Shown: positions 28,311 to 37,928, counted from the first letter of the stretch. The stretch: DNA of 64,000 bases from Paenibacillus sp. OVF10 (GCA_022836915.1 CP094668.1:6820001-6884000), one strand, 5' to 3'. The notes: generated by a model not told the origin, from the sequence alone. Numbers and translations: made by a program.

Positions 28311-29123
28311 TTAGCGTTGTTGCTCCAGACGGTGTGCCACATGCAGTGTCGGGCCAACAAAACGGTTCAGCGGGAATCCGCCAGCAATCGCTTTGGTCAC
28401 GAAGGCTTTACCTTCACGAACAGCCTCTTTCACTGAAAGACCACGAGCCAATCCTGCGGTAATCGCCGCAGACGTTGTGCAGCCCGCACCATGCGTATAT
28501 CCGGAGCCGACAACATCGGCTTCAAACCATTCGTAGTTGGTTCCATCATAGAGTAGATCCATTGCTTTACCCGGGCTAATGACACCTCTGTCCTTAATCA
28601 GGACATGTTTCGAGCCATGGGCATGAATTGCTGCTGCCGCTGCTTCCATCTGTTCCTTGGAACGAATCGGTCCACTCTTCGCCAGTTGGGATGCTTCGAA
28701 CAAATTAGGTGTAACCAGATCGGCACCTGGCAACAGGAATTCGATCATCGCTTCCGTATTTTCCGGTTGCAGTACTTCATCTGTACCTTTGCAGACCATT
28801 ACCGGATCGATAACGATCTGTGGCAGACCGCTGCGGCGAATATGTTTTGCTACCAGTTCAATAATATCTACAGAACCGAGCATACCTGTCTTCATGGCAT
28901 CAAAACCGATACCGTCCAGAACAGTGCGAAGCTGCGCTTCAACTACATTTAATTCAACAGGAAAGACCTGGTGATCCCATGTTTCGGGCTCCATTGCCAC
29001 AACCGTAGTCAGTACGGTCATGCCATACACACCCAGCTCCTGAAAAGTTTTCAAATCAGCTTGAATACCTGCACCGCCGCTCGTGTCCGAACCAGCTATT
29101 GTTAATGTTTTTGGAATCGTCAT
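28311..29123 (-). CDS. pdxK: Pyridoxine/pyridoxal kinase (ThiD-like PdxK)
   Basis: This 270-residue ribokinase-fold enzyme phosphorylates vitamin B6 vitamers and, in this branch, sometimes hydroxymethylpyrimidine. Motifs visible are the opening TIAGSDTSGGAGIQADLKTF (residues 8-27), MKTGMLGS near residue 77, DPVMVCKG near residue 106 and the anion-hole/catalytic region YTHGAGCTTSAAI near residue 211. The length and Cys-containing GAGC motif match the Bacillus PdxK type. It stands alone, with its own terminator. The alternative ThiD role cannot be excluded, but no thiamine genes are adjacent. Confidence 0.9.
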   Translation of the reverse strand: MTIPKTLTIAGSDTSGGAGIQADLKTFQELGVYGMTVLTTVVAMEPETWDHQVFPVELNVVEAQLRTVLDGIGFDAMKTGMLGSVDIIELVAKHIRRSGLPQIVIDPVMVCKGTDEVLQPENTEAMIEFLLPGADLVTPNLFEASQLAKSGPIRSKEQMEAAAAAIHAHGSKHVLIKDRGVISPGKAMDLLYDGTNYEWFEADVVGSGYTHGAGCTTSAAITAGLARGLSVKEAVREGKAFVTKAIAGGFPLNRFVGPTLHVAHRLEQQR

Positions 29124-29228
29124 GGTAGTTGCATTCTCCTTCGTGTCTCAGTTGACATTATCCTATCCCTTGTACGAGCGGATGTCAATGGCATCTGAAG
29201 CCATACAGAGCATGGTTTTCCGAATGAT

Positions 29229-29936
29229 TCAGTTCACATCTTTTGTCTCCAGCCGAACCATGGACATCGAAGCAATCCATATCCCTATTGCTCCAAGGGT
29301 CAGAGGGATAATAATAAGCGAATGAATGGAAACTTCCGACCCGTTGAATCCGGAGCAGACAATCAAAACCAGCAAAATGGACGAGACCATTGTAGTTGTA
29401 ACAGAATGCTTACGCATACCGAAGAATAGGGGAATGAGTGCCATACACGCAGCCGATAAAGAACTCATACTGTACTTCACCAGAAGTCCCAATATATCCT
29501 GATTTGTCAATGATCCGGGAATGAAGGAGTAGAAATGATTAACAATCAACAACAGTGAACCCATTAACAGGTCGGTAACCATAATCATCACAAATGTAAA
29601 ACCAAATACGATAATCAATTTGGCAGCAATGATTTTATGACGCTGGATGGGATAGGTGAACATGACATTCATCGTTTTATTTCTATACTCACTGATCACC
29701 AGCTTGGATAATAAAGCTCCTGCAAATATGATAAAGGTCGCTCTCACGAACGTATCAATAATCATAAAGGCGGTCTGGTAATCGCCATAGGCATAATCTT
29801 CTGCTCCCACATCCACGAATCCGATCATGATCAGGAAAAGAAGAACGGCTATATTGGCAATACCTGCACCTGCAAAATTACGTGCAAAACGGTGCTTCCG
29901 CATCTCAAGTTTGATTAGTTTAAGCAACGTCTTCAT
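29229..29936 (-). CDS. ABC-2 type transporter permease (bacitracin/lantibiotic exporter type)
   Basis: This 235-residue membrane protein has six predicted helices and belongs to the ABC-2 group with BcrB-like and lantibiotic-immunity permeases (SEYRNKTMNVMFTYPIQRHKIIAAKL at about residues 82-107 is typical). It overlaps the ATPase gene by 17 bp. With the two-component genes just upstream, it probably exports or removes a membrane-active peptide or lipid. The substrate is not shown. The 105 bp downstream to pdxK show no clear terminator. Confidence 0.87.
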   Translation of the reverse strand: MKTLLKLIKLEMRKHRFARNFAGAGIANIAVLLFLIMIGFVDVGAEDYAYGDYQTAFMIIDTFVRATFIIFAGALLSKLVISEYRNKTMNVMFTYPIQRHKIIAAKLIIVFGFTFVMIMVTDLLMGSLLLIVNHFYSFIPGSLTNQDILGLLVKYSMSSLSAACMALIPLFFGMRKHSVTTTMVSSILLVLIVCSGFNGSEVSIHSLIIIPLTLGAIGIWIASMSMVRLETKDVN

Positions 29937-30843
29937 CCCCTTTCACAAGCTTCATGAAGTGCTCTTCTAGGGAATGAGCCCGTTTGGATATCGATTCGAT
30001 CTCAATGCCATGCTGAATCAGCTTGGTGGTTAATTCCGATGGAATGATTCCCGGATCATAGATGCGTAACGTTTGGTCATCAACCAGTTTATAATTACTC
30101 AAACCAAGCTGGTGTTCAATGACATAGGTCGCTTTGCGGATATCCACCGCCTGTAACTCAATGTACTCATTTTGACTTCCACGAATGCTCTCCATCGATA
30201 CTTCCTCCACCAAGCGACCGCCGCGAATAACACCAACTGTGTCCGCAATCTGCTCTATCTCGCCAAGAATGTGACTGGAGACCAGCAGGGTAATTCGATA
30301 CTCATTACTAAGGCGCTTGAACAAATCTCGCATTTCCCGGATCCCTACCGGATCCAATCCGTTGATCGGTTCATCCAGAATGAGCAGTTCAGGTGTAGTT
30401 ATAAGTGCACGAGCCAGTCCCAGCCTTTGCTTCATGCCCAAGGAGAAGTCCTTGACCGGTTTCTTGCCCGTATCCTTCAGCCCTACCATTTCCATCGTAT
30501 TGTCGATGATCTTTTTGTTGTGAAACCCCATGTATTCACAGTGAAGTTCCAGATTCTCGCGAGCAGACAGTCTATCGTAGAAAAAAGGATATTCAATAAT
30601 GCTGCCCATTCGCTTCAGCACTTCATAAGAGGTCGGCGTAAGCTTCTCCCCAAACAGTTCAATCTCCCCTGTGGTTGGTTTGACGAGATTGGTGAGCATC
30701 TTCATGATGGTTGTTTTACCAGCACCATTCGGACCGAGGAATCCATAGATCTCACCTTGCTTAATATTCATATTGACGTTGGATACAACCTCCACCCCTT
30801 CATATACTTTGGTCACATCTATTGTTCGTGCGATATAATTCAT
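29920..30843 (-). CDS. ABC transporter ATP-binding protein (BcrA-like)
   Basis: This 307-residue ATPase has Walker A GPNGAGKTTIM (near residue 37), a Q-loop in IIEYPFFYDRLSA, signature SLGMKQRLGLARAL, Walker B LLILDEPINGLDP and switch SSHILGEIE. About 80 extra C-terminal residues are typical of the BcrA/YtrB exporter group. Its ATG follows AAAGGAG, about 130 bp after the kinase gene. An AT-rich stretch there with TTTACAATATAG on the minus strand may be a promoter under the control of the upstream response regulator. Confidence 0.9.
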   Translation of the reverse strand: MNYIARTIDVTKVYEGVEVVSNVNMNIKQGEIYGFLGPNGAGKTTIMKMLTNLVKPTTGEIELFGEKLTPTSYEVLKRMGSIIEYPFFYDRLSARENLELHCEYMGFHNKKIIDNTMEMVGLKDTGKKPVKDFSLGMKQRLGLARALITTPELLILDEPINGLDPVGIREMRDLFKRLSNEYRITLLVSSHILGEIEQIADTVGVIRGGRLVEEVSMESIRGSQNEYIELQAVDIRKATYVIEHQLGLSNYKLVDDQTLRIYDPGIIPSELTTKLIQHGIEIESISKRAHSLEEHFMKLVKGDEDVA

Positions 30844-30970
30844 CGTCCTTGTTCTCCTTTACGTCCCCTGTCCGGGTTCCTATATCTATATTGTAAAGAG
30901 AAAAGTCTTCTTTTTTATTAATCAAATCTTACAAAAACCTTAAGTCTGACCGGACATGCCAATGCAGGGT

Positions 30971-31902
30971 CTACCAAGTCTTAAAGGTAACCGAGAATAC
31001 AGTCCGTTGATGTGGCACACTATGCAAGTGAATACTTCCACCCATCCGCTCAACTAGCCGTTTCGTAATGGTCAGACCCAGGCCACTGCCTTGATAGAGT
31101 CGATTGCGGGAATCCTCCAGTGTATACATGCGTTCAAACACACGACTATGCTCGCTCTCAGGAATTCCTTTTCCCTGGTCCCAGATCAGTAGCGTCACAG
31201 GTCCACCTATTGAATGATCAAGTGAAAGTCCCAGTACCTTACCCTCTGCCCCGTATTTCATTCCATTAGTAATGAGATTATCCAGCACACGGTCCAATGC
31301 TTCTTCATTCGCTTGCACGAAGATATCACCATCAGGTATCTCCAGCTCCACGTGCAACCCCAGATTCGTCAACATTTCATAAAAGGAAAGCATCTTCAAC
31401 CGGCATAATTCGCTTATATTCACTCGACTAAGCACTAGCTCCGTGTCTCCAGATTCCAGCTTTGCCAGATCAAAAAGGAATGGATCAAACGCAGCACTTC
31501 CTGCGCCTTATCTTGTATTTTCTCCGTCATAATCTTCCGTTCCTGATCGGTTAATGATGGGCTGTGCAGTAGGGTCTCACTATAACCCAGCACCACCGTG
31601 AGTGGCGTTTTCAGATCATGTGAAATGTTGGAGAGCATGTTACGCATCTCCTTCTCCTGATTCGCATAACCGGCCTTAGCGCGGTGCGCATGATCCAGCA
31701 GCTGGTTCATGTCTTTCAGAAGCTGACTGACTTGGTCATCACTATTGAATACAAGCAAGCGCTCAAAGGTGCCTTGATCCAAAATATCGGATATTTTCTG
31801 ATGAATATAGGTCAAGTGTTGACTGCGTTTCCGGAATTTCAACCACAATACAATGAAGGCAATGGCCAGAATACCCGTTGTGATGGCAAAAATCAGTGTC
31901 AT
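30971..31902 (-). CDS. Sensor histidine kinase, one frameshift
   Basis: The repaired kinase is about 310 residues and lacks an extracellular domain. It has a single N-terminal membrane helix (residues 2-20), a linker, a DHp domain with His (MLSNISHDLKTPLTV) and an HATPase domain (NLITNGMKYGAEG, DQGKGIP, GSGLGLTITKRL). The frame breaks at the A5 run 31472-31476; one more base gives SFFDLAKLESGDTELVLSRV. Compact kinases of this kind are common partners of peptide-exporting ABC transporters, here the BcrA-like system downstream. It overlaps the regulator gene as ATGA. Confidence 0.89.
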
Positions 31903-32615
31903 CCCTGCTCCGCCTCCAGCTTATACCCGATGCCCCAGAGTGTCTTGATATACTGGGGAGCCGAAGGATCTACCTCCAGTTTCTCACGCAGACGACGCAT
32001 ATGTACGTTAATGATATTTTCGTCTCCATAATAATGATCGTTCCAGACGGAAGCGTAGATCTGAGCCTTCGTGAACACTTTGCCAGGATGGGTAACGAAC
32101 AGCTTCAGGATGCCAAATTCCTTGGATGTCAGCTTGACGGGTGTACCTTCACGTTCCACCTCGTACGTCTCCATGTCAACTACGAGTCCTCCAATGTGAA
32201 TACGTTGATCTTTAGCCGCTTCAGCCACAGGCGGAGTGGTATAATTGGCGCGGCGAATCGCAGCTTTGATGCGGGCAGTCAGTTCGATTAACGAGAAAGG
32301 TTTGCTCAAGTAATCATCTGCGCCGAAGCCCAGACCTAACGCTTTGTCCACCTCCCCATCCTTCGCAGACAGAATGAGCACAGGCACCAGACTGACTGCC
32401 CGAATGGTTTGCAGCACATCCATCCCACTTTTGCGGGGCAGCATCAGATCCAGAATAACCAGATCATACCCCGGTTGTGACTGGCTGAACTGACGTTCTG
32501 CCTCTAAGCCGTCATATGCATAAGTGACGTCGTAGCCCTCTTTTTCCAAGTATGGCCCGACCATCTCACTAATTGAACGATCATCTTCAACAAGCAACAA
32601 GCGGTGACTTAACAC
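31899..32615 (-). CDS. OmpR-family response regulator
   Basis: This 238-residue regulator has a receiver domain (phosphoacceptor Asp in VILDLMLPRKSG near residue 54, Lys in LSKPFS) and a C-terminal winged helix (ENIINVHMRRLREKL...TLWGIGYKLE). I chose the GTG at 32615 because GGGAGGG lies six bases upstream, giving the N-terminus LSHRLLLVEDD; another GTG at 32630 would overlap that ribosome site. It pairs with the compact kinase and probably controls the ABC exporter genes that follow. Confidence 0.92.
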   Translation of the reverse strand: MLSHRLLLVEDDRSISEMVGPYLEKEGYDVTYAYDGLEAERQFSQSQPGYDLVILDLMLPRKSGMDVLQTIRAVSLVPVLILSAKDGEVDKALGLGFGADDYLSKPFSLIELTARIKAAIRRANYTTPPVAEAAKDQRIHIGGLVVDMETYEVEREGTPVKLTSKEFGILKLFVTHPGKVFTKAQIYASVWNDHYYGDENIINVHMRRLREKLEVDPSAPQYIKTLWGIGYKLEAEQG

Positions 32616-32683
32616 ATGTTTCCCTCCCACATGAACATTTTCTTTATTACCTCACAGTTTGTTTGAATTGGCAATGACATACG

Positions 32684-32736
32684 AAAAAACCTGACAGGAG
32701 CAACACTTTGACATCAAGTGTGTTTCCTGCCAGGTC
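32684..32736 (-). terminator. Intrinsic terminator of degV
   Basis: A long hairpin with outer arms ACCTG/CAGGT, then CAGGA/TCCTG and inner arms ACACTT/AAGTGT is followed by TTTTTT on the minus strand. Confidence 0.88.
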
Positions 32737-32767
32737 TATGAGTGTCTGTAAATAAATGCTGGTGCTT

Positions 32768-33619
32768 CTATTCTCTATATCCGTTCTCACTGTGAATCCA
32801 ACACAGTCCAATGGTTCCTGCACCTGCATGGATACTCACCACAGGGATAAACGGCATGATTTCGGTCTTTAATCTAGGCAGCAGAGCTGCAATTTGTTTT
32901 TTAATTGTAATGGCTTCTTCCTGATTGTTCGCGTGCATAATGCACACATGCTTTACTTTTTCCATATCCAGCTTGAGCATATCCAGCATGCGATCTTTCG
33001 TCCGCTTGAACGTGCGAATCTTCTCATTCACAACCACTTTACCTTCTTCAAATCGAAGCAGCAGATGGATCTTAAGCAGTTGACTGATGATCAGCTGTGT
33101 GCCGGACACCCGTCCACTGCGATGAAGATGTTGAAGACTGGCCGGTATGAGGTAAAAGGACATGTTATCAATCATCTGTTCAATGTTTACTTTGATCTCG
33201 GCAGCTGAACATCCCTGCTTCTGCCATTCCAGTCCTTGCATAATCATCTCACGGTGAGGATAAGCACCTGCCTTTGAATCAATTGCGGTCACCGTCACTC
33301 CTGCAATCTCTGCAGCCTGCATAGACGTATGCAGCGTTCCGCTAAGCTCTGTAGAGCAATGAATCGTAATAATCTCATCGTACTTGTCTTTGAGCGACTC
33401 ATACAGTTCAATGAATTCGCCAATGGGTGGCTGCGAACTGCTCGCACGTGAAGCCTCCGCAAGTTTCTCATAGAACATTTCAGATGTAATGTCATCGGTT
33501 TCCCGGTAACATTCCTCTCCAAATACGATGCGCAGCGGTACGATGTAGATATGATTTTGCTCCGCAAAAACGGGATCCAGTGTACTGGTACTATCGGTGA
33601 CCCATGCAATTTTCTTCAT
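32768..33619 (-). CDS. DegV-family fatty-acid-binding protein
   Basis: This 283-residue protein opens with KKIAWVTDSTSTLDP and ends with VSIHAGAGTIGLCWI, both hallmarks of the DegV fold. Members bind a fatty acid between two lobes; some are FakB subunits that present exogenous fatty acid to the kinase FakA. The visible SSQPP motif (residues 61-65), HCSTELSGTLHTSMQA and SLQHLHRSGRVSG fit this family. No fakA-like gene is nearby. The start follows AGAGAAGGA. It is a single-gene unit with its own terminator. Confidence 0.92.
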   Translation of the reverse strand: MKKIAWVTDSTSTLDPVFAEQNHIYIVPLRIVFGEECYRETDDITSEMFYEKLAEASRASSSQPPIGEFIELYESLKDKYDEIITIHCSTELSGTLHTSMQAAEIAGVTVTAIDSKAGAYPHREMIMQGLEWQKQGCSAAEIKVNIEQMIDNMSFYLIPASLQHLHRSGRVSGTQLIISQLLKIHLLLRFEEGKVVVNEKIRTFKRTKDRMLDMLKLDMEKVKHVCIMHANNQEEAITIKKQIAALLPRLKTEIMPFIPVVSIHAGAGTIGLCWIHSENGYRE

Positions 33620-33924
33620 GACATCCTTCTCTCTTGCCGGATTGTTCGTTCTGTATCCTCAATCGTCAGGCACAAGCCCGGCGGTTTATTTAAAATTTGA
33701 ATATTTCACATTGTAAACGTTTGCGATACTACCTCTCAATTATAAATGAACGTACAGACCGTTGTCTTGTGGCGCAATCATGAACACCCCTATTAATACC
33801 ATTATTAGCTAAAAAAATGTCTTGCCTGTGAAGGAATAAATTGGTATGCTGTTGTCCTTCTCTCTTTTTCGCCTTGACTGAAGTGAACGGAAACGCCGTT
33901 CAATCCACTTATCGGAGGTGTCAC
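33620..33924. promoter_or_regulatory. Intergenic region between degV and an ABC operon, with a cre-like site
   Basis: No gene is visible in these 305 bp, which hold the divergent promoters of degV and the ABC operon. TGTAAACGTTTGCG at 33712-33725 resembles a CcpA cre site, differing at its last base, and lies about 95 bp upstream of degV. Nothing else stands out. Confidence 0.4.
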
Positions 33925-34701
33925 ATGCTTTATTTCACTCTGGCTTCCAAAGCCTACTCCCGGAATCTGCAATACCGCGGGGCACACATGGTACATAACT
34001 TGGCAAGCGCCATGTTTGGTTACATGTATGCCTGCCTCTGGATCGGCATCGGGGCCGACCATAATCTCGGAGAATACGGGACACAGGGGATGATTAGTTA
34101 CATTGCGTTCACGCAATCCTCTCTCTGGATCTCAGGTTTTCTCACGAATGGATTGGGTATTCCCTTATCCGTCAGGACAGGGCAGATCGCACTGGACCTG
34201 ATGAGGCCTGTTCATCTGTTCACCCACCTGATGGCACGCGAATGGGGGCAGATTGCCTACCAGTTCGTGTACAAAAGTATTCCGATCTACCTGCTCTTCT
34301 CCATTGTCTTTTCCCTACATTGGCCCTCAGACGTTTCAACATTTGGTTATGCCGCACTTGGTCTTGCCGGCGCCGCATACTTGTCCATCTGTATGAACTA
34401 CATCATTGGTGCCACGTCGATGTGGACCACGGAGTCCTCCTGGCTTCACTGGGGCAATCACGCGATGATGAATCTGCTGGCTGGTTTTTTCATTCCGCTG
34501 GAATGGCTACCGAACTGGCTTGAACAACTTGCCTGGATATCACCCTACCCTTTCCTGCTCTATGTACCTACCCGAATCTATCTTGGTTTCGAAGATGGCT
34601 CCTTGTTATGGGGAACCTTGCTTTGGTGCGTCTTTATGACGTTGATCTGTCTTGCGATTACCCAAGTGTTACGTCGTAAAGTGGAGGTACAAGGCGGATG
34701 A
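33925..34701 (+). CDS. ABC transporter permease (COG4587-like, ABC2_membrane_6 type)
   Basis: This 258-residue protein has six predicted membrane helices and belongs to the paired permease families COG4587 and COG3694, uncharacterised ABC exporters of Firmicutes and actinobacteria. The conserved region GQIALDLMRPVHLFTHLMAREWG and the C-terminal FFIPLEWLPNWLEQLAWISPYPFLLYVPT are typical. The start at 33925 follows CGGAGGTG. Its stop overlaps the start of the second permease as ATGA, and the ATPase gene follows. Confidence 0.87.
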   Translation: MLYFTLASKAYSRNLQYRGAHMVHNLASAMFGYMYACLWIGIGADHNLGEYGTQGMISYIAFTQSSLWISGFLTNGLGIPLSVRTGQIALDLMRPVHLFTHLMAREWGQIAYQFVYKSIPIYLLFSIVFSLHWPSDVSTFGYAALGLAGAAYLSICMNYIIGATSMWTTESSWLHWGNHAMMNLLAGFFIPLEWLPNWLEQLAWISPYPFLLYVPTRIYLGFEDGSLLWGTLLWCVFMTLICLAITQVLRRKVEVQGG

Positions 34702-35497
34702 AGCGAACTTCCTGGTTCAATTTATATAAAATGCTGATTCGAACAAGCATCCGCAGCCGGATGCAATACAAGTTCAATTTCATCATGGCGTCCGTACTGG
34801 CCGCTTTAATTCAGATCTCCGAGTTTCTGATGGTTGCTCTGGTGCTGCACAAATTCGGAGCCATTAAAGGCTGGTCCCTCCATGAGATCGGTTATCTCTT
34901 TGCCATCATGACGTTATCCAAAACACTGTATCGAACATTCGGAAACGAAGTTCATCATCTGGAAAAATATCTGGTCAATGGTGAGCTTGATCAACTGTTA
35001 ACACGTCCGATGCCCGTATTGCTGGCACTGCTGCCGCAAAACTTCCGCATCATGGCTGGAGAAGTCCTGCAAGGCGGGTTCATTCTCTGCTGGTCTTTGG
35101 CAGGCATGATGCACAGCGGACAGATCGGCTGGACTGCCATTCCCTTCTCCCTGCTCATTATCCTGACGGGCGCAGTCATTCTTTTTCCATCGGACTTGCT
35201 ACTGCCACACTTGGATTCTGGACCACACGCATCGAGGAATTACAGACGATCACTGAGGATGCAGCACGAACGGCTGCCCAGTATCCGCTAACGTTATATC
35301 CCAAATGGATGTCCGGCATTCTGTTAACGGTGATTCCCGTGGGATTCGTCAACTATATTCCATCACTTTACCTGCTACGGGGTGAAGGAGGAGCGTGGGT
35401 TCTTGTTGTTGTTGCGGCGGTTGCCGTACTGAGCTTGGCTGCAAGTCTGCGTTTCTGGCAATTCGGCATGACCAAATATCAAAGTACAGGTAGCTAA
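34698..35497 (+). CDS. ABC transporter permease (COG3694-like), one frameshift
   Basis: This is the second permease of the same exporter. The repaired product is about 266 residues with six helices and the conserved YLVNGELDQLLTRPMPVLLALLP loop (near residues 91-113). The frame breaks at the T5 run 35182-35186; one more base gives VILFSIGLATATLGFWTTRIEELQ and joins it to the C-terminal part ending at 35497. A sequencing error is likely, since genes on both sides are intact. It is translationally coupled to the first permease. Confidence 0.88.
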
Positions 35498-35514
35498 GGA
35501 GGCGGAAACGAATC

Positions 35515-36489
35515 ATGAATATGATCACAGCACGGCATCTGCAAAAGGAATTCAAAACTCCTGTTATTCGCGAAGGACGTTTCTCTGGGTTACGTACGTT
35601 ATTTTCACGTGAGTATGTGTCCAAGGAAGCGGTACGCGATATCAGTTTTGATATCGGCCCAGGTGAGTTTGTGGGTTACATCGGTCCGAACGGGGCTGGC
35701 AAGTCTACCACGATCAAAATGCTGACAGGTATCCTGCACCCAACCTCGGGTGAGGTAAGGCTTGACGGTATGAACCCGCATCAGGACAGGCGCAGAACCG
35801 TTGGTCGACTGGGCGTTGTATTTGGACAGCGCAGTCAGCTCTGGTGGGATCTGCCCGTGAAAGATTCATATGATATTCTGGCCGAGATGTACGGCGTCCG
35901 TGCCGAGGATAAAAAGAAACGGCTGTCCCAGTTCGCCGAGCTGCTGGACCTTGAATCGTTCTGGGCCACGCCTGTCCGTAAGCTCTCACTTGGACAACGC
36001 ATGCGTGCGGATCTCGCAGCTTCCATGCTGCATGATCCCGAACTGCTTTTTCTCGATGAACCAACAATTGGACTGGATGTGAACGCAAAGCGGAATATTC
36101 GTCAATTTTTACGTACATTAAATGAAGTGTTTGGCAAAACAATTTTGCTGACCACACATGACATGGACGACATTGAGCAGTTATGCAGCCGGGTCATGGT
36201 GATTAACCATGGTCAACTGACATATGACGGCACGATCTCATCACTTCGCGAAACCATTGGACTGCCTACGTTGATACGGGTAACGTTCCGAGGAGCTTTT
36301 CACATCCCGGATGTTGTGTCGTCCGCGATACACATTACAGGAGTGGAAGGGCAGATTGTCACCGTGGAAGTGAACCGGAAGGAATGGAGCACAATGGACA
36401 TTCTGAAACAGTTGGAGCACTGGGGTGAGATTGAAGATGTAGAGATGAAAGAACCCGATTTCGAAGATATCATTCATCGGGTGTATTAG
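35515..36489 (+). CDS. ABC transporter ATP-binding protein (COG4586-like)
   Basis: This 324-residue ATPase has Walker A GPNGAGKSTTIK near residue 62, the family insertion VVFGQRSQLWWDLPV after the Q-loop region, signature LSLGQRMRADLAASML, Walker B LLFLDEPTIGLDV and switch LTTHDMDD. The long N-terminus (FSGLRTLFSREYVSKEAVRDI) and the RSQLWWDLP motif distinguish the COG4586 class, which pairs with the two permeases just upstream. The start follows AAGGAGG, 17 bp after the second permease. The substrate is unknown. Confidence 0.92.
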   Translation: MNMITARHLQKEFKTPVIREGRFSGLRTLFSREYVSKEAVRDISFDIGPGEFVGYIGPNGAGKSTTIKMLTGILHPTSGEVRLDGMNPHQDRRRTVGRLGVVFGQRSQLWWDLPVKDSYDILAEMYGVRAEDKKKRLSQFAELLDLESFWATPVRKLSLGQRMRADLAASMLHDPELLFLDEPTIGLDVNAKRNIRQFLRTLNEVFGKTILLTTHDMDDIEQLCSRVMVINHGQLTYDGTISSLRETIGLPTLIRVTFRGAFHIPDVVSSAIHITGVEGQIVTVEVNRKEWSTMDILKQLEHWGEIEDVEMKEPDFEDIIHRVY

Positions 36490-36585
36490 TCGGCCCATTT
36501 TGTGAGTAAATAGGATGAAGACCTGTTCTTACGCCGTTACATGAAAGAGGGACATGGCGTACTGTAATAACGGAGGTGAAGCGTC

Positions 36586-37263
36586 ATGCTTGTGACCAAA
36601 CATGTCCTTCTAGCATCCAGCGTACACGCTACTCCCTACTTCATCGTACGTGGCATGATGCCGGGCCCGGTGATGTTCATTACATCCGGGGTTCACGGGA
36701 ATGAAACGGCGAGTATGGCCGCTGCGCAAAAACTCGCAGATGATATTGCGACAGATCGTCACGCCATTCAGCGAGGGCTGTTAATTATCGTGCCACGCGT
36801 GAACCAGCAAGCCTACGCAAAGAAAATCAGAGGCAAGCCAGATCTGAATCGTACGTTTCCACGCCGTATGTCAGGCAAGGCCAAACATCCGCTCGCTGCG
36901 GCAGTTTTTCAGCTGGCGCGTGAACATCGGGCCGACTGGTGGCTCGATCTGCATGAAGCCAACGGCCTGTCTCAACTGAGTTCACGAGTACTTGGACAGA
37001 CGTTGATCACCAATCCCGGCAGTCGGACGATTCCAGCTTGCAGAAGAGTTATCGAACGGATGAATCGGTCGATTGCCATTCATGATCGTCATTTTAACCT
37101 CAAGCAGCATGAATTGCCGGGATCTGCCCGTACAGCGGCTTCGAGACTATTACAAGCCCGTTCCGTCACGGTGGAGACCTGTTGGAGTCTGAAACGCTCA
37201 ACCCGTATCAAGTATCAGACGAAGATTGTGCACCATTTTCTGCGTGAAGCGGGTATGTCATGA
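36586..37263 (+). CDS. Succinylglutamate desuccinylase/aspartoacylase-type zinc deacylase
   Basis: This 225-residue protein is a short member of the AstE/AspA branch of the M14 zinc peptidase fold. Zinc ligands His37 and Glu40 (GVHGNE) and His123 (LDLHEA), the substrate Arg motif DLNRTFP (residues 86-92) and a catalytic Glu in VTVETCWS near residue 197 are all visible. Such enzymes cleave N-acyl amino acids or related amides; the substrate is unknown. It lies 96 bp after the ABC ATPase gene and ends at a strong terminator, so it may be the last gene of that operon. Confidence 0.87.
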   Translation: MLVTKHVLLASSVHATPYFIVRGMMPGPVMFITSGVHGNETASMAAAQKLADDIATDRHAIQRGLLIIVPRVNQQAYAKKIRGKPDLNRTFPRRMSGKAKHPLAAAVFQLAREHRADWWLDLHEANGLSQLSSRVLGQTLITNPGSRTIPACRRVIERMNRSIAIHDRHFNLKQHELPGSARTAASRLLQARSVTVETCWSLKRSTRIKYQTKIVHHFLREAGMS

Positions 37264-37292
37264 TCAAGACCATTAAAATAGAACGAAAAGAA

Positions 37293-37353
37293 ACCACGAA
37301 CAGAGAACGCCCGAAGTACATCCTCAGGTGCTCTCTGTTCGTGGTGTTTTTTT
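37293..37353 (+). terminator. Strong intrinsic terminator
   Basis: A 14-bp perfect stem, ACCACGAACAGAGA/TCTCTGTTCGTGGT, is followed by GTTTTTTT on the plus strand, after the deacylase gene. Confidence 0.9.
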
Positions 37354-37513
37354 ATCTCTGCATCATGACTTCCAGTATTTTATTACCCACAGGGTCTAGC
37401 GGCATGAGTGGATAAAGGTCTTTTTAGTTATAAACTTGAATATTGCATCCAGATACTCATCCACAATAGAGGCTGATCCTCGTTAGCCGACGCCCTGTTT
37501 TCTCCTAAACAGG

Positions 37514-37539
37514 AAAAGAGCCGCGATTACGGCTCTTTC
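37514..37539 (-). terminator. Terminator overlapping the end of the merR-type gene
   Basis: AAAGAGCC-GCGATTAC-GGCTCTTT forms a hairpin whose loop contains the TAA stop of the regulator (37527). On the minus strand it is followed by TTTTCC. Confidence 0.75.
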
Positions 37540-37928
37540 TTTTGCACCCTGAACGATTGAATATAATTGTCGATATCGTCCTCTGGTGTATGCAACAGTC
37601 GTGCCAGATGAATCTGCATCTGTTCCAGGTGATCAATATGCTTCTGAATGTCAGCGATGCGTTCGCGTACAAGGGTTTTTAACGTATCCTTTTCCATGTC
37701 TTCCTGGCTGAGCAGTTGCAGGGTCCCTTGTATCTCTTTTAAGGAGTAACCTAGCAACTGGGCATCCTTAATGAACTTAATTTTGACCAGATAATCCTCG
37801 GTATACACCCGATATCCGTTGGAGGAACGACGGGGAGCAGGCAGAATTCCACTATCTTCGTAATAACGGAGGGTTGCCATACTCACACCAGTACGCTTAG
37901 CCAACGTTCCTCTTGTCATGGTTTCCAT
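37527..37928 (-). CDS. MerR-family regulator
   Basis: This 133-residue regulator has the MerR winged helix at its N-terminus (TRGTLAKRTGVSMATLRYYEDSGILPAPRRSSNGYRVYTE) and a coiled-coil dimerisation helix near residues 85-115. No metal-binding cysteines are present, so it is not a metal sensor of the classical kind. The start at 37928 follows GGAGGCG. It is the second gene after the hydrolase and probably acts on the palindrome at 39485-39504 in the hydrolase promoter, which makes it autoregulatory. Confidence 0.9.
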   Translation of the reverse strand: METMTRGTLAKRTGVSMATLRYYEDSGILPAPRRSSNGYRVYTEDYLVKIKFIKDAQLLGYSLKEIQGTLQLLSQEDMEKDTLKTLVRERIADIQKHIDHLEQMQIHLARLLHTPEDDIDNYIQSFRVQKKEP

